Below, in pieces: positions 36,916 through 46,636 of a stretch of 64,000 nucleotides of DNA (position 1 is the stretch's first letter; each line of letters begins with the position of its first letter). The notes under the pieces were generated by a model. That model worked only from the letters and a program-made list of their open reading frames with translations, had not been told where the DNA came from and ran no database searches. Origin of the DNA: Nitrosotalea sp. (GTDB lineage: Archaea > Thermoproteota > Nitrososphaeria > Nitrososphaerales > Nitrosopumilaceae); contig JANWLA010000023.1 in NCBI GenBank assembly GCA_025451075.1, forward strand, positions 52,793 through 116,792, in the 5' to 3' direction. The translations under genes and the position numbers were made by a program.

Positions 36916-37564
36916 TCAAATCACCCTGTGTATAACTTGGATTCTTCCATTCTATGAAAGTGGCATAGTCTACTGATCTACTGTCTTTAAGATAATTTTG
37001 TAAAACCTTGATAAACCTAAATCCATTTTTTAGTTGAAAGCCAAGCACTGGCTCGTCTATCTTACCTTCAATTACTTTATGAATATACTCATCAGGTGAC
37101 ATTTTATCTACAAATTCGCAATAGTTGAACAATCTTCCACCTGCAATTATTCTTCTTAGGTTTAATTTAATGCAAAGATTTTTTCTTGCATTATACAGTA
37201 ACGTTGCAATTCCAATTCTGCGATAATCTGGGTGTGTTGACACATCAGCACCATAGAGACTATCACCTTTAGGGTTGTGGTTTCTAAATTCAGGGCCTCC
37301 GCAAACCTCTGTCCAAGTGTGCTCCTTGTACTCGGGTTCCAGTTTTACTATTAGGCTACTTACTGATCCTATAATCTGTCCATCATATTCTGCAACAAAT
37401 TGACCTTGAGGAAATGTTTCCAGATGGCTTGCCAAGTGATGTGGTTTCCAAATCATTCCTTCTATTGCCATCTGTGGAAAAGAAACTTGTTGTAATTGTA
37501 CAATCTTTGGGATATCTTCACATAAAGTATTTCGTATGTTTACCTGAGAATTATCGTCTGACAA
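36905..37564 (-). CDS. GNAT N-acetyltransferase
   Basis: FVAEYDGQIIGSVSSLIV...YGADVSTHPDYRRIGIATLLYNARKN. Confidence 0.9.
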   Translation of the reverse strand: MSDDNSQVNIRNTLCEDIPKIVQLQQVSFPQMAIEGMIWKPHHLASHLETFPQGQFVAEYDGQIIGSVSSLIVKLEPEYKEHTWTEVCGGPEFRNHNPKGDSLYGADVSTHPDYRRIGIATLLYNARKNLCIKLNLRRIIAGGRLFNYCEFVDKMSPDEYIHKVIEGKIDEPVLGFQLKNGFRFIKVLQNYLKDSRSVDYATFIEWKNPSYTQGDLIDN

Positions 37565-37606
37565 TTACATTGAATCAGACGCTAGATTATATTAACAAGC
37601 CAGCGG

Positions 37607-38710
37607 TTATGATGACAGTTTCTTGATCAAATCCGAAAATTCTGTCTCACTTAACACTGGGGTGCCCAAAACCTCCAGATTCTCTTTCACATGGGCCTGT
37701 GACTTTTGTCCAACTAGTGGTGCAATGATTCCTGGTGTAGACCTGACAAACTGCATTGCCCTGTGAGATGGTTTTGACATTTGGCCAAACTCGGGCAAAA
37801 CATTTGGTGCAAGCAACTTGGCCTGCATTAGTGGAACACTTGCAAATACTCCAATGCCAAGTTGTATTGCAGATTCTAGTATCGTATACTGGTTTGAATC
37901 TCCCTGGGTTTTTGCAGTCAATGCTTGGTCAAGATACATGTTGTATGGCAACTGGATGAATCGAAATCCATTTTCTTGGCCACCTACATCTTTTGCCATT
38001 TTTACAATGTCAAAAACTGAAAGGTACTGTGGATTGTCTGGAGCAACACGGAAGCACTCCCAGGTGGCCATCCCGTAATATTTTATGGCACCGCTCTTTC
38101 TTTGACTTTCGTAAAACTCGAAAACAGATCGTAGTTTTTTGGAAAATTCTTCTTTTGAAATGTCTTGCAGTTGACCTTCTGCAGCATTGTGTAGATACAT
38201 CAGGTCTATGCAGTCTAGTCCAAGATTTTTCATGCTACGCTCTAGCTGGTCCTGAAGATATGGTACTGTCATGCAGTGGTACCCTGATGAAATGTCTCCT
38301 GATTTTATCACACCTGGTTTTACAAGTGAGTTTTGTATGTTTACCCAAAAATCTTCATTAATGTCTCCGTCATTTGTGACGTACCCATTTTTTGTGCTAA
38401 CAAAAATCTCTTCTCTTTTTGCATCCCCTGACTGGACAAGTTCTGCAATTGCTTGTCCTACCGACCTCTCTGCCTTTTGGGAACGATAGTTGATTGCAGT
38501 ATCAATTACATTAATCCCAGACTTGATCGAAGTTTTTATGGCCTCTTTTACTAGTGTATCAGTAGCGTCATCTGGGTTGCCAAGATATGTCCCAATTCCA
38601 ACAGATGAGAGCGTAAGGCCTGCAAAGTTTTTGTAGAAATTACTTGCCACATTTTGCTGTCTTTTTGCAAAGTTTGCAGTGCCTTCTCTAGTTGCAAAGC
38701 CTGGTACCAT
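37607..38710 (-). CDS. Aldo/keto reductase
   Basis: SSVGIGTYLG, GINVIDTAINYRSQKAERSVGQAI, LDCIDLMYLHN. Confidence 0.92.
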   Translation of the reverse strand: MVPGFATREGTANFAKRQQNVASNFYKNFAGLTLSSVGIGTYLGNPDDATDTLVKEAIKTSIKSGINVIDTAINYRSQKAERSVGQAIAELVQSGDAKREEIFVSTKNGYVTNDGDINEDFWVNIQNSLVKPGVIKSGDISSGYHCMTVPYLQDQLERSMKNLGLDCIDLMYLHNAAEGQLQDISKEEFSKKLRSVFEFYESQRKSGAIKYYGMATWECFRVAPDNPQYLSVFDIVKMAKDVGGQENGFRFIQLPYNMYLDQALTAKTQGDSNQYTILESAIQLGIGVFASVPLMQAKLLAPNVLPEFGQMSKPSHRAMQFVRSTPGIIAPLVGQKSQAHVKENLEVLGTPVLSETEFSDLIKKLSS

Positions 38711-38741
38711 GTGATTTTGTTAAAACGTCGACGATTTAATT

Positions 38742-39644
38742 CTACTGTGGCACTTTGAGTAAAATGCCAACCAAAAATGCAACAACAAACAATGCGCCTG
38801 TTATTCTGCTGTATGTTACAAATCCCTGCATCACTGGGACAAGTTCCTGTACCTCGTTGTACTTTTTCTTCAGTGTTACCCCTGATCTTATTGCAAGCGG
38901 TATGGTTCCAAGTGTGATTATGGTAACCACTGGAAAAATTCCTACTAGTATAGATGATACAATTGTACCATAAATGATAAGTGGAAAAATCCAGACAACT
39001 GAAGCGGCTTTTTGTTTTCCAAGCAGTATGACAAGGGTTTTTCTGCCATGTTTCTTGTCTGCATCAAAATCAGGAAATGAATTTACAAACAAAACAGTTG
39101 ACGACAGGACTCCTGAAACAATTCCGGCAATGACTGGCTCTAGTGTTATATGAGAACTCTGGACAAAACAAGTTCCAAGAACTATCATGGCTCCCTTTAC
39201 TGCAACAAAGACCTCGCCTAGGCCAGAATCCACTATTCTTGTGGAATAAAAATAAATTGAAACAATCGCAAATCCCAGAATCACTGCAATGGTTATTCCT
39301 CTCTCAAAAATAAAAAATGCACCAACTGCAGAGCCGATTATTAGCATGAGCATCCCGGCACGGTACACCTGTTGTGGCTTGAGCAGTCCTTCTGGCAGAA
39401 CGCCTGTCCCGCCGCTAAACTTTGTCCTGTTGGTGTCAGTGTCAATCTGCCTCTTGTAGTCCCAGTAATCATTTAGAAGGTCTACACTTGCATGCAGTGC
39501 TGCCACTCCCACAAATGTAAGGGCTGCAAACCCTACATCAATTGTCTTGTTCTGCCAGCCGTTTATTGCGAGCCCAAGACACACCGAGATAATTGATGCA
39601 AGAAGAAATCGTATCCTTACTGCGCGAAGCCATACCTTGATCAT
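38742..39644 (-). CDS. UbiA-family prenyltransferase (MenA-like)
   Basis: DLLNDYWDYKRQIDTDTNR...NSFPDFDADKKHGRKTLVILLGKQKA. Confidence 0.92.
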   Translation of the reverse strand: MIKVWLRAVRIRFLLASIISVCLGLAINGWQNKTIDVGFAALTFVGVAALHASVDLLNDYWDYKRQIDTDTNRTKFSGGTGVLPEGLLKPQQVYRAGMLMLIIGSAVGAFFIFERGITIAVILGFAIVSIYFYSTRIVDSGLGEVFVAVKGAMIVLGTCFVQSSHITLEPVIAGIVSGVLSSTVLFVNSFPDFDADKKHGRKTLVILLGKQKAASVVWIFPLIIYGTIVSSILVGIFPVVTIITLGTIPLAIRSGVTLKKKYNEVQELVPVMQGFVTYSRITGALFVVAFLVGILLKVPQ

Positions 39645-39693
39645 AAAACTTGTGCAAGATATGGATTATTTTGATATATGCTTGGGTGGCTAG

Positions 39694-40098
39694 TTATCTG
39701 AGTTTTTCCAAGTCAACGCTTTCTATTGGCTTTCTGCCGTTGAACCCCTCGTCTTTTCCATGCCAGAATTTTATTACAGTCTCTCCCTGCTTCCAGCACA
39801 GCCATATCTCTTCGTTGAACATCAGTGATGGAAAATCAAGCAGTCCTTGGTCGATGCTTTTTACAGACACACCTGTTGCCTCTAAATCTTCAATTGATTT
39901 GTAAAAATTAGTTATTGCAGAATTGAGCTCTTGCTTTTTTATGATGTAATCCTTGAAGTTTTCCATGTACTTTGGGTTTGTCTCAAAGTCTGACTGGATT
40001 CTTACCACTTCATTTTTTGAATCAACAACATTGTTGAATTTTTGTATTACTACTGGAAGCATCTTGTTTGCTTGCTCTAGTGTAAAATGGGAAAACAT
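39694..40098 (-). CDS. DUF2203-like protein
   Basis: FTLEQANKMLPVV...GLLDFPSLMFNEEIWLCWKQGETVIKFWHGKDEGFNGRKPI. Confidence 0.85.
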   Translation of the reverse strand: MFSHFTLEQANKMLPVVIQKFNNVVDSKNEVVRIQSDFETNPKYMENFKDYIIKKQELNSAITNFYKSIEDLEATGVSVKSIDQGLLDFPSLMFNEEIWLCWKQGETVIKFWHGKDEGFNGRKPIESVDLEKLR

Positions 40099-40146
40099 TA
40101 TTTTTTTAAAATATTGTGGCTAGTTAAAAGTATTGGCAGGGTGCAA

Positions 40147-40986
40147 TTATGGTACCGACGATATTGCCTCTGAAATAATTCTTGATGCAAGATGTGATGT
40201 CCTGTCTCTAATGTCATAGTTTGGACAAACCTCCATCATGTCAAACCCACAAATGCCTTTTTTTATAATGGACTTGAGCAAAAATGTCACATCAATATTT
40301 GTCAGGCCAAGCGGGACTGGAACAGAAACTCCTGGCGCAAATGCGGGATCAATTGCATCCATGTCAAGTGAAATGTACACGTTTTTTCCTATTGTACCTA
40401 GAACATCGTCAGTAATTTTTTTCATGCCATGTGAAATTACATCAAATGGCGTAATGACTCGCAGACCATATTTTTTGATGTTATCAATTTCCTCTTTTTC
40501 TGGAGTCCTGATTCCTATCTGTATGCTAGTCTTTGTGTCAATGTATGGCAAGACATCGTAAAATACCGAGCCATAGTACCCACGAATTGAGCTGACAAAA
40601 TCTGGATGTGCATCAAAGTACACCAAGGACAGTGGACCGTATTTTTTTGCAACTGATTTTATTATCTGGGTTGTAATGGAATGATCACCACCAATTGATA
40701 TTGGAATCTTGGATCTTGAGACTATCTTATCCATTGCATCACCTATCTGACTGCGTTCCACATTTCCATAATCGTACACCTTCTTTGAAATTCCGTCTAG
40801 TGGCAAGCCAAGGGACACGTCATCTCCCCGCTTGTATGTGTCCCTGATTGATGAGATCTCTCTTATCTTGTGCGGGGCCTCTGATGTTCCCTTTCGAAGT
40901 GCGTGGGATTGTGACTCGTCAGGAATTCCGATTATGACAATTTCTGCATCATCAAAACTGTCAGTGTTTGCCCAGCAAATCTTCAT
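40147..40986 (-). CDS. speB: Agmatinase / arginase-family ureohydrolase
   Basis: ISIGGDHSITTQI, LVYFDAHPDF, VYISLDMDAIDPAFAPGVSVPVPLGLT. Confidence 0.93.
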   Translation of the reverse strand: MKICWANTDSFDDAEIVIIGIPDESQSHALRKGTSEAPHKIREISSIRDTYKRGDDVSLGLPLDGISKKVYDYGNVERSQIGDAMDKIVSRSKIPISIGGDHSITTQIIKSVAKKYGPLSLVYFDAHPDFVSSIRGYYGSVFYDVLPYIDTKTSIQIGIRTPEKEEIDNIKKYGLRVITPFDVISHGMKKITDDVLGTIGKNVYISLDMDAIDPAFAPGVSVPVPLGLTNIDVTFLLKSIIKKGICGFDMMEVCPNYDIRDRTSHLASRIISEAISSVP

Positions 40987-41140
40987 TATATCGTCATTGG
41001 AATTTTATAATTATTAAAAATTCGTGTGATATAGATCTTGATCCATCGTGGAATATCTAGTCACAAATTAAGCAATTAGCTGAATTTTAATTATTATGTG
41101 TGATAAAACACTATTATACTGATTTTCAAACCGTTTTCAT

Positions 41141-41254
41141 ATGATACAAGGCGCAGGAGAAACTATCATGAGACGACTGCTTTTCCCACACTGGATGGAA
41201 ATAATGGCAGGAATTCTCATTGGAACAAGTCTCATTTTGATCTCTCACAAGTAA
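41141..41254 (+). CDS. Possible 37-aa membrane microprotein
   Basis: MIQGAGETIMRRLLFPHWMEIMAGILIGTSLILISHK*. Confidence 0.4.
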   Translation: MIQGAGETIMRRLLFPHWMEIMAGILIGTSLILISHK

Positions 41255-41275
41255 AATTTTAAAATAAAAATAATT

Positions 41276-42277
41276 TTATTTCTTGTATGAAATGTCGCCA
41301 GCTAGCACTCGCTGGACTTTTCCCCTGCTTGATAATAACAGTGCACCAGTCTTGTCAATCCCAACTGCTTTTCCCTTTATTGTTCCGCTGGTTGTTGTTA
41401 TGGTGACACTTTTTCCAATTGTCAATGATCTTTTCATCCACTCTTTTCTGATGTTACCAGTGGAACCTGATATTACATTGTTGTAGTGTAGTTCAAGCTC
41501 TAGCAGAAATTGTTGCACCAGCTTGACAGGGTTTCCAGTCTTGCCTTGTTTTACAAGTGTGGCAATGCCATACTTTTTCTGACCTGTTTTGATTTGGCTT
41601 GTTATCTTGTCAGGCTTGATTTTAAAATTAATTCCGACGCCTATGACAAGATAATCTATTTTATTTGATTCAATTGATGCGTCAATTAGGATGCCTGCAA
41701 CTTTATCTCCGTTGATAGTTACATCGTTTGGCCACTTGAGTCCAGTCTTTATTTTTAGCGTCTTTTCAATTGCAACTGACAAGGCAAGCGATGTGAGCAT
41801 TGGAAAAAGTGACGTGTATGACGGCTCAAAGTTTGGCCTCAGCAATATGGACAGCCATATTCCGCCCTTTGGGGATACCCATTTTCGGTTCAACCTGCCC
41901 CTTCCCTGGGTCTGTCTCTCTGCAATTACTACAGAACCGTTCTCATGGGGTTTTTGGGATAATTCAAGTGCAAAATTCTGGGTCGAATCGATTACGTCAA
42001 AATAATAAATTTTTCCGCCAATTATACCAGTCTGCAACCCATCTGAAATCTCCCATGGGAACAGAAGATTGGTATTTGGATGTAGCTTATATCCTGCATT
42101 TTGTTTTGATTCTATCTTGTATCCAATGGACTTGAGTTTTTTGATATTTTTCCAGACTGCTGCTCTGCTCAGTCCAAGTGTCTTGCTTAGTTTTTCTCCA
42201 GACAAAAATTCTGGTTGGCCTGACTTTAGCAGCGTAACTATCTTGTCAAGAGTTGTTTGATCAAAAGATGTGTACAT
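41276..42277 (-). CDS. birA: Biotin--[acetyl-CoA-carboxylase] ligase with HTH domain
   Basis: SGEKLSKTLGLSRAAVWKNIKKL HTH; VIAERQTQGRGRLNRKWVSPKGGIWLS; GLKWPNDVTINGDKVAGILI. Confidence 0.95.
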   Translation of the reverse strand: MYTSFDQTTLDKIVTLLKSGQPEFLSGEKLSKTLGLSRAAVWKNIKKLKSIGYKIESKQNAGYKLHPNTNLLFPWEISDGLQTGIIGGKIYYFDVIDSTQNFALELSQKPHENGSVVIAERQTQGRGRLNRKWVSPKGGIWLSILLRPNFEPSYTSLFPMLTSLALSVAIEKTLKIKTGLKWPNDVTINGDKVAGILIDASIESNKIDYLVIGVGINFKIKPDKITSQIKTGQKKYGIATLVKQGKTGNPVKLVQQFLLELELHYNNVISGSTGNIRKEWMKRSLTIGKSVTITTTSGTIKGKAVGIDKTGALLLSSRGKVQRVLAGDISYKK

Positions 42278-42286
42278 GCAAAAACA

Positions 42287-43027
42287 TTATTCGCTCAATA
42301 ATTTTTTGATATTCTCTTCTAGAAAATCATTTGTACCAAATGCAACATCTCGGAGCACTCCTTTTTTGTCAATTAGAATGGTTGATGGCGTGCCGCGCAA
42401 TGCAAACTCGTCAAACGTACTAGCAGAATATTCCTTGCTCTTGAGGTACTGCTTGACTCGTTCAATTATGTCTGATTTCTGGCTTGGGCTGTATGACTCG
42501 TATCCTGGAACATTTGCCAAAATGATTTCGTCTATTTTAGCCTGGCTTGCTGGACCGTCCTCTTTTTTTAGAAAATCCATTGCAACTGGAAACGGAATTT
42601 TATATGGCAGCTTATCCCCGTCGACAAGTTGGCCGTACTGGCCTAGCGCCTTTAGTGTCTCGCCAATCACTTTGCCCTCTGTAAGTAAAAGCCTGAGATT
42701 CTCAGTTGTGTTTTTATCAAAATCCTCAAACGCAGTTGCAACACCCAAAACCGTGACGCCTTCTTTTCTATATTTTTGATAAATCTCAATTGCCTGCGGG
42801 ATGCCGTACATGAAACAGCCAGGGCAGTTGACCTGGAAGACTTCGATTAAAACAACATTGTCTTTTTCCTTGTCGACATTAGTTGGTAATCCTTGAATCC
42901 ACTCTGATACTTTGAGATTTGGAGTCTTTGTGCCTATTTGCACTGCCATGTCAGGATACGTCTTGTGAATTATTGATATCTGTTTCTCTGAGGCATTGGC
43001 AGTTTTTTTGGATTGATTTTGATTCAT
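42287..43027 (-). CDS. Redoxin / TlpA-like thioredoxin-fold protein
   Basis: VVLIEVFQVNCPGCFMYGIPQAIEIYQKYRKEGVTVLGVATAFED. Confidence 0.85.
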   Translation of the reverse strand: MNQNQSKKTANASEKQISIIHKTYPDMAVQIGTKTPNLKVSEWIQGLPTNVDKEKDNVVLIEVFQVNCPGCFMYGIPQAIEIYQKYRKEGVTVLGVATAFEDFDKNTTENLRLLLTEGKVIGETLKALGQYGQLVDGDKLPYKIPFPVAMDFLKKEDGPASQAKIDEIILANVPGYESYSPSQKSDIIERVKQYLKSKEYSASTFDEFALRGTPSTILIDKKGVLRDVAFGTNDFLEENIKKLLSE

Positions 43028-43062
43028 AAATCTTTTATATACCATCAGAGAATCGTTGATCG

Positions 43063-43455
43063 ATGTCTAACAAAATAGCATTGCTCTTGTTTACAGTATC
43101 TGTTCTTATGACATCTTTGTTGGCAATTAACTTGCCACAAGTAAATGCTCTTACCCAAAGAGACTTTTCAGTGTATGATGATAGTCATACCACTGCAAGC
43201 TATGGTATCAGCAAAGTATGTGGTAACCACCTATGTGCACCAGGTGAACATGCACAGTGGATAAACACATTATGGCAGTCACAAAGAACGGGTTATGGTA
43301 AAGTTGGAAATGCACAAAATGGTGAAGATGTCATGCACAGCATGGCAGGCTCTACTGCATCATCAATGACTTCTCATGGAACTATGAAGATGTCAAGTAA
43401 CATGACCATGACAATGCACATGTCAGGAAATGCTACTACACCAAATACCAAATAA
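43063..43455 (+). CDS. Small secreted protein, tandem paralog 1
   Basis: Signal peptide; SYGISKVCGNHLCAPGEHAQWINTLWQSQRTGYGKVGNAQNGEDVM; Met/His-rich tail. Confidence 0.75.
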   Translation: MSNKIALLLFTVSVLMTSLLAINLPQVNALTQRDFSVYDDSHTTASYGISKVCGNHLCAPGEHAQWINTLWQSQRTGYGKVGNAQNGEDVMHSMAGSTASSMTSHGTMKMSSNMTMTMHMSGNATTPNTK

Positions 43456-43542
43456 TTACAGTGGATCTAAAACCACTAGCCCATTTTTCTCATGAATAAA
43501 TTCATCATAATTCTTTTATATGCCGCCAAGTCAAAACAACTC

Positions 43543-43869
43543 ATGTCTAACAAAGTGGCATTACTCTTGTTTACAACATCTGTGCTTTTGACATCATTTG
43601 CAGCAGTGTTTGTTCCACAAGTAAATGCTTTGACCCCAAGTACTTGGAATGACAACATATCCACTGCAAGCTATGGCAACAGTGTGGTCTGCGGTGATCA
43701 CAAGTGTGCACCAGGCGAACACACAAAGTGGGTAAATGCAATCTGGCAATCACAAAAGATAAGCTATGGTAAAGTTGGAAGTGCTCCACATGGCGAAGAT
43801 GTCATGTCTGGATTGGCAACAAATGCAACAACTCAAGCAATACCAACAATGCCAACAGGCACCAAGTAA
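43543..43869 (+). CDS. Small secreted protein, tandem paralog 2
   Basis: MSNKVALLLFTTSVLLTSFAAVFVPQVNAL...SYGNSVVCGDHKCAPGEHTKWVNAIWQSQKISYGKVGSAPHGEDVM. Confidence 0.75.
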   Translation: MSNKVALLLFTTSVLLTSFAAVFVPQVNALTPSTWNDNISTASYGNSVVCGDHKCAPGEHTKWVNAIWQSQKISYGKVGSAPHGEDVMSGLATNATTQAIPTMPTGTK

Positions 43870-43943
43870 ATAAAATAATATTCCAACTGACGGAAAAACC
43901 AAAAACCGTTTTTTAATTTCTATTTCTATCTAATGTATGATTT

Positions 43944-44519
43944 TTAAAAATTGACGTCAAAGCCGCCCATGTCTCCTGGGCCGCCGTCTCCAAATCCGCT
44001 TCCTCCGCTAAAGTCCTGGCCTGAGCTTGTATCATGGCCACCGCTCATATCTTGGCCTCCACTCATGTCGTGTCCGCCACTGTCTATGTACTGGTCTGGC
44101 ATGAAACTAGTCATTGCCATGCCCATAAAGCCCATCATTGTAGAAAACATCATCATGTCCATTATTCCCATGAACATCATTGAAGGCAAGATGGACTTGT
44201 GCTCTTCCATGTGCTGCTGGAGTTTTTCCTTGTCTCCGCTCTTCCACATGGTTACCATCTGATTCCAGTTCTGTTGGAGCTCAAACTTTCTTTCTTCTAG
44301 TTCCTTGTTGCCTTTTTCTGTGAGGACAAGTTCTTTTTTGGAACCAAGCCAACCTTTCTTTTCCACTAGAACAACAAAGCCTTTTTCTTCAAGGCGCGCA
44401 AGTAAACTGTTTATCTCTTCTGCACTGATCTTTGTCTTTCTTGAGATCTTGTCAAACTTTCTTGCACCCTGGCTTATTGCAGCTAGTACCATTACATCGT
44501 TTGGCTCTTCGTTTTCCAT
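43944..44519 (-). CDS. Winged-helix protein with Met-rich hydrophobic segment and GG(H/Q)D-S repeats
   Basis: KISAEEINSLLARLEEKGFVVLVEKKGWLGSKKELVLTEKG HTH; MMFMGIMDMMMFSTMMGFMGMAM; GGHDMSGGQDMSGGHDTSSGQDFSGG. Confidence 0.75.
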   Translation of the reverse strand: MENEEPNDVMVLAAISQGARKFDKISRKTKISAEEINSLLARLEEKGFVVLVEKKGWLGSKKELVLTEKGNKELEERKFELQQNWNQMVTMWKSGDKEKLQQHMEEHKSILPSMMFMGIMDMMMFSTMMGFMGMAMTSFMPDQYIDSGGHDMSGGQDMSGGHDTSSGQDFSGGSGFGDGGPGDMGGFDVNF

Positions 44520-44593
44520 GGTAAAATAATTGAAGCTGCCCTATAAATCGGTTATTCCGCAAGATATTAAGCCGTTGTACTGTTCTATACTAT

Positions 44594-45007
44594 GTGCAGC
44601 ACGACTCGTTTACAGACGATGACATACGAAAAATTTATTCTCTAAAAAATATTGCAGTTGTTGGCATGTCAAAAAATCCAGACAAGGCAGCACACTATGT
44701 TCCAAAGTATTTGATTGACAATGGGTACAATGTAATTCCAGTAAATCCTACCGCAACAGAAATTCTTGGAAGAAAATGTTATTCCACATTGCTTGACATT
44801 TCTGGTCCCGTAGATGTTGTTGATGTATTTAGGCCATCTGACCAGCTCATGCCAGTAATGGAACAAGCTGTAAAAATAAAACCACATGTTATCTGGCTCC
44901 AGGAGGGAATACATAATACGGAAGCAGAAGAGGTAGCAAACAAGGCAGGAATTCCAGTTGTAGTTTTTAACAGGTGCATGCTTGCAGAGCATAAGAGACT
45001 CTTCTAG
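44594..45007 (+). CDS. CoA-binding protein (YccU-like)
   Basis: NIAVVGMSKNPDKAAHYVPKYLIDNGYNVIPVNPTATEILGRKCYSTL...CMLAEHKRL. Confidence 0.92.
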   Translation: MQHDSFTDDDIRKIYSLKNIAVVGMSKNPDKAAHYVPKYLIDNGYNVIPVNPTATEILGRKCYSTLLDISGPVDVVDVFRPSDQLMPVMEQAVKIKPHVIWLQEGIHNTEAEEVANKAGIPVVVFNRCMLAEHKRLF

Positions 45008-45010
45008 GGC

Positions 45011-45376
45011 ATGTTAGACGATTTTGAGGAATTTCACAAGTCCCTTTTAGAGCTTGTCGAGTTTTTTAAAAAGAAAAATGTCCTGGTAAAGATGCACACT
45101 GACCCTGGGTCCAATATAATTCGAATCTATGGCGAGCGCTCAGATGGGCTGACACTTGCAAAAACAGGGCTTGAAGAAATAGAGGAGCTTGCCCTGACAA
45201 CTGCAGAGCACCACCCTTACTGGGGCCTCTTGTACAATGGCTCTGAAATACTAAAAATTGTTCTTGAAAAATGGAATGACAAACTCACAGAAGATGAAAT
45301 AAAACAGATATCCTGGTATGCCGATGAAATAAAAAATTCGTCAAGCCATGCTACCTCTCATGGTCACGACGAATAA
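45011..45376 (+). CDS. Hypothetical protein
   Basis: 121 aa, 3 nt after the CoA-binding gene. Confidence 0.65.
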   Translation: MLDDFEEFHKSLLELVEFFKKKNVLVKMHTDPGSNIIRIYGERSDGLTLAKTGLEEIEELALTTAEHHPYWGLLYNGSEILKIVLEKWNDKLTEDEIKQISWYADEIKNSSSHATSHGHDE

Positions 45377-45409
45377 TCTACGGCAGAGATAAATAGCAAG
45401 TATCATCAG

Positions 45410-46636
45410 ATGAAGACCATGCCAATAAAGATTGGCCTTTTAGGTAAGACAAATACTGGCAAAACTACTTTTTTCAATGCGGCAACACTTGCAGGAGCGG
45501 AGGTCTCGACATATCCCTTTACAACAAAAAAACCAGAACGTGCACTAGGAAATGCAATCACGCCATGCGTCCACACTGAATTTAACATCCAGGACAATCC
45601 ACAAAATTCCAAATGCACTGATGGCTGGAGATTTATCCCAATCGAACTAATTGATCTTCCGGGACTGATAAAAGATGCATGGGCTGGAAAAGGACTTGGT
45701 AACCAGTTCCTTTCTGTGGCCACCCAGTCTGATGCAATATTGCATGTAGTTGATGTTTCGGGAAGCATTGATGCTGCAGGACGAATTGCTGAAGTTGGAA
45801 GCGGCGACCCGATTGCAGATGTCTCAGATATTGAAGAAGAACTGATCATGTGGTATCTCAAACTCTTGGAGGGCAACCGGGATAAAATATCAAAACTTAT
45901 CCAGTCTGAGACAGAGCCTGTTGTTGCAATAACTGATGTGTTTCGCGGAATAGGAGTAAAGGAAAGCCATGTAAAAGATACTCTAAAGGCAACAGGGCTT
46001 GAAGACAAGCACTTTGAAAACTTTGACATGCATGACAGCAAAAAGTTTGCTGCATATTTGCGAAAGATATCCAAGCCGACTCTAATAGTTGCAAATAAAA
46101 TTGACGTGCCAGGCGCAGAAAAAAACTTTGACAGGCTGCGAGAAAAATACATTGATACTATCGTCATTCCAGCAAGCACTGACAGTGAGCTCTCGCTGAG
46201 AAAGGCAGAGAAAAAGGGACTCATAAAATACGTCCCAGGCTCTGAGCAGTTTGAAATACTGCACAAGGAGCAGCTAAACAAAAAGCAAATTGATGCACTT
46301 GACTTTATCACGCAAGGAATCTTGGGAGAATACATGAGAACAGGTGTCCAGTTTGCAATCAATGTTACAGTATTCAAGTTGCTCAAGATGAATTCAATTT
46401 ATCCTGTGGCAAACTCTGAGAAACTCTCTGACAAAAAGGGCCGAGTACTTCCTGATTTGATTTTGCTAAAAGACGGCGCAACTGTAGAAGACCTGGCAAA
46501 AGAGATACACACTGACCTGACAAAGGGGCTGCTCTATGCAAAAGATGTCAGGTATGGAGTGAGGCTTCCTGTACACTATCAATTAAGGGACAGGGATGTT
46601 GTATCACTTGTAAGCGCCCAGACAAAAAAATCCTAG
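45410..46636 (+). CDS. YchF/Obg-related TRAFAC GTPase
   Basis: GLLGKTNTGKTTFFNA, YPFTTKKPERA, IDLPGLIKDAWAGKGLGNQFLS, NKIDVPGAEKNF, TGS-type C-terminus. Confidence 0.93.
   Translation: MKTMPIKIGLLGKTNTGKTTFFNAATLAGAEVSTYPFTTKKPERALGNAITPCVHTEFNIQDNPQNSKCTDGWRFIPIELIDLPGLIKDAWAGKGLGNQFLSVATQSDAILHVVDVSGSIDAAGRIAEVGSGDPIADVSDIEEELIMWYLKLLEGNRDKISKLIQSETEPVVAITDVFRGIGVKESHVKDTLKATGLEDKHFENFDMHDSKKFAAYLRKISKPTLIVANKIDVPGAEKNFDRLREKYIDTIVIPASTDSELSLRKAEKKGLIKYVPGSEQFEILHKEQLNKKQIDALDFITQGILGEYMRTGVQFAINVTVFKLLKMNSIYPVANSEKLSDKKGRVLPDLILLKDGATVEDLAKEIHTDLTKGLLYAKDVRYGVRLPVHYQLRDRDVVSLVSAQTKKS

Noticed and set aside
45406-46386. 326-aa minus-strand ORF
   Set aside because: Antisense to the clearly identified YchF-type GTPase; Ser/Phe-rich shadow-ORF composition.
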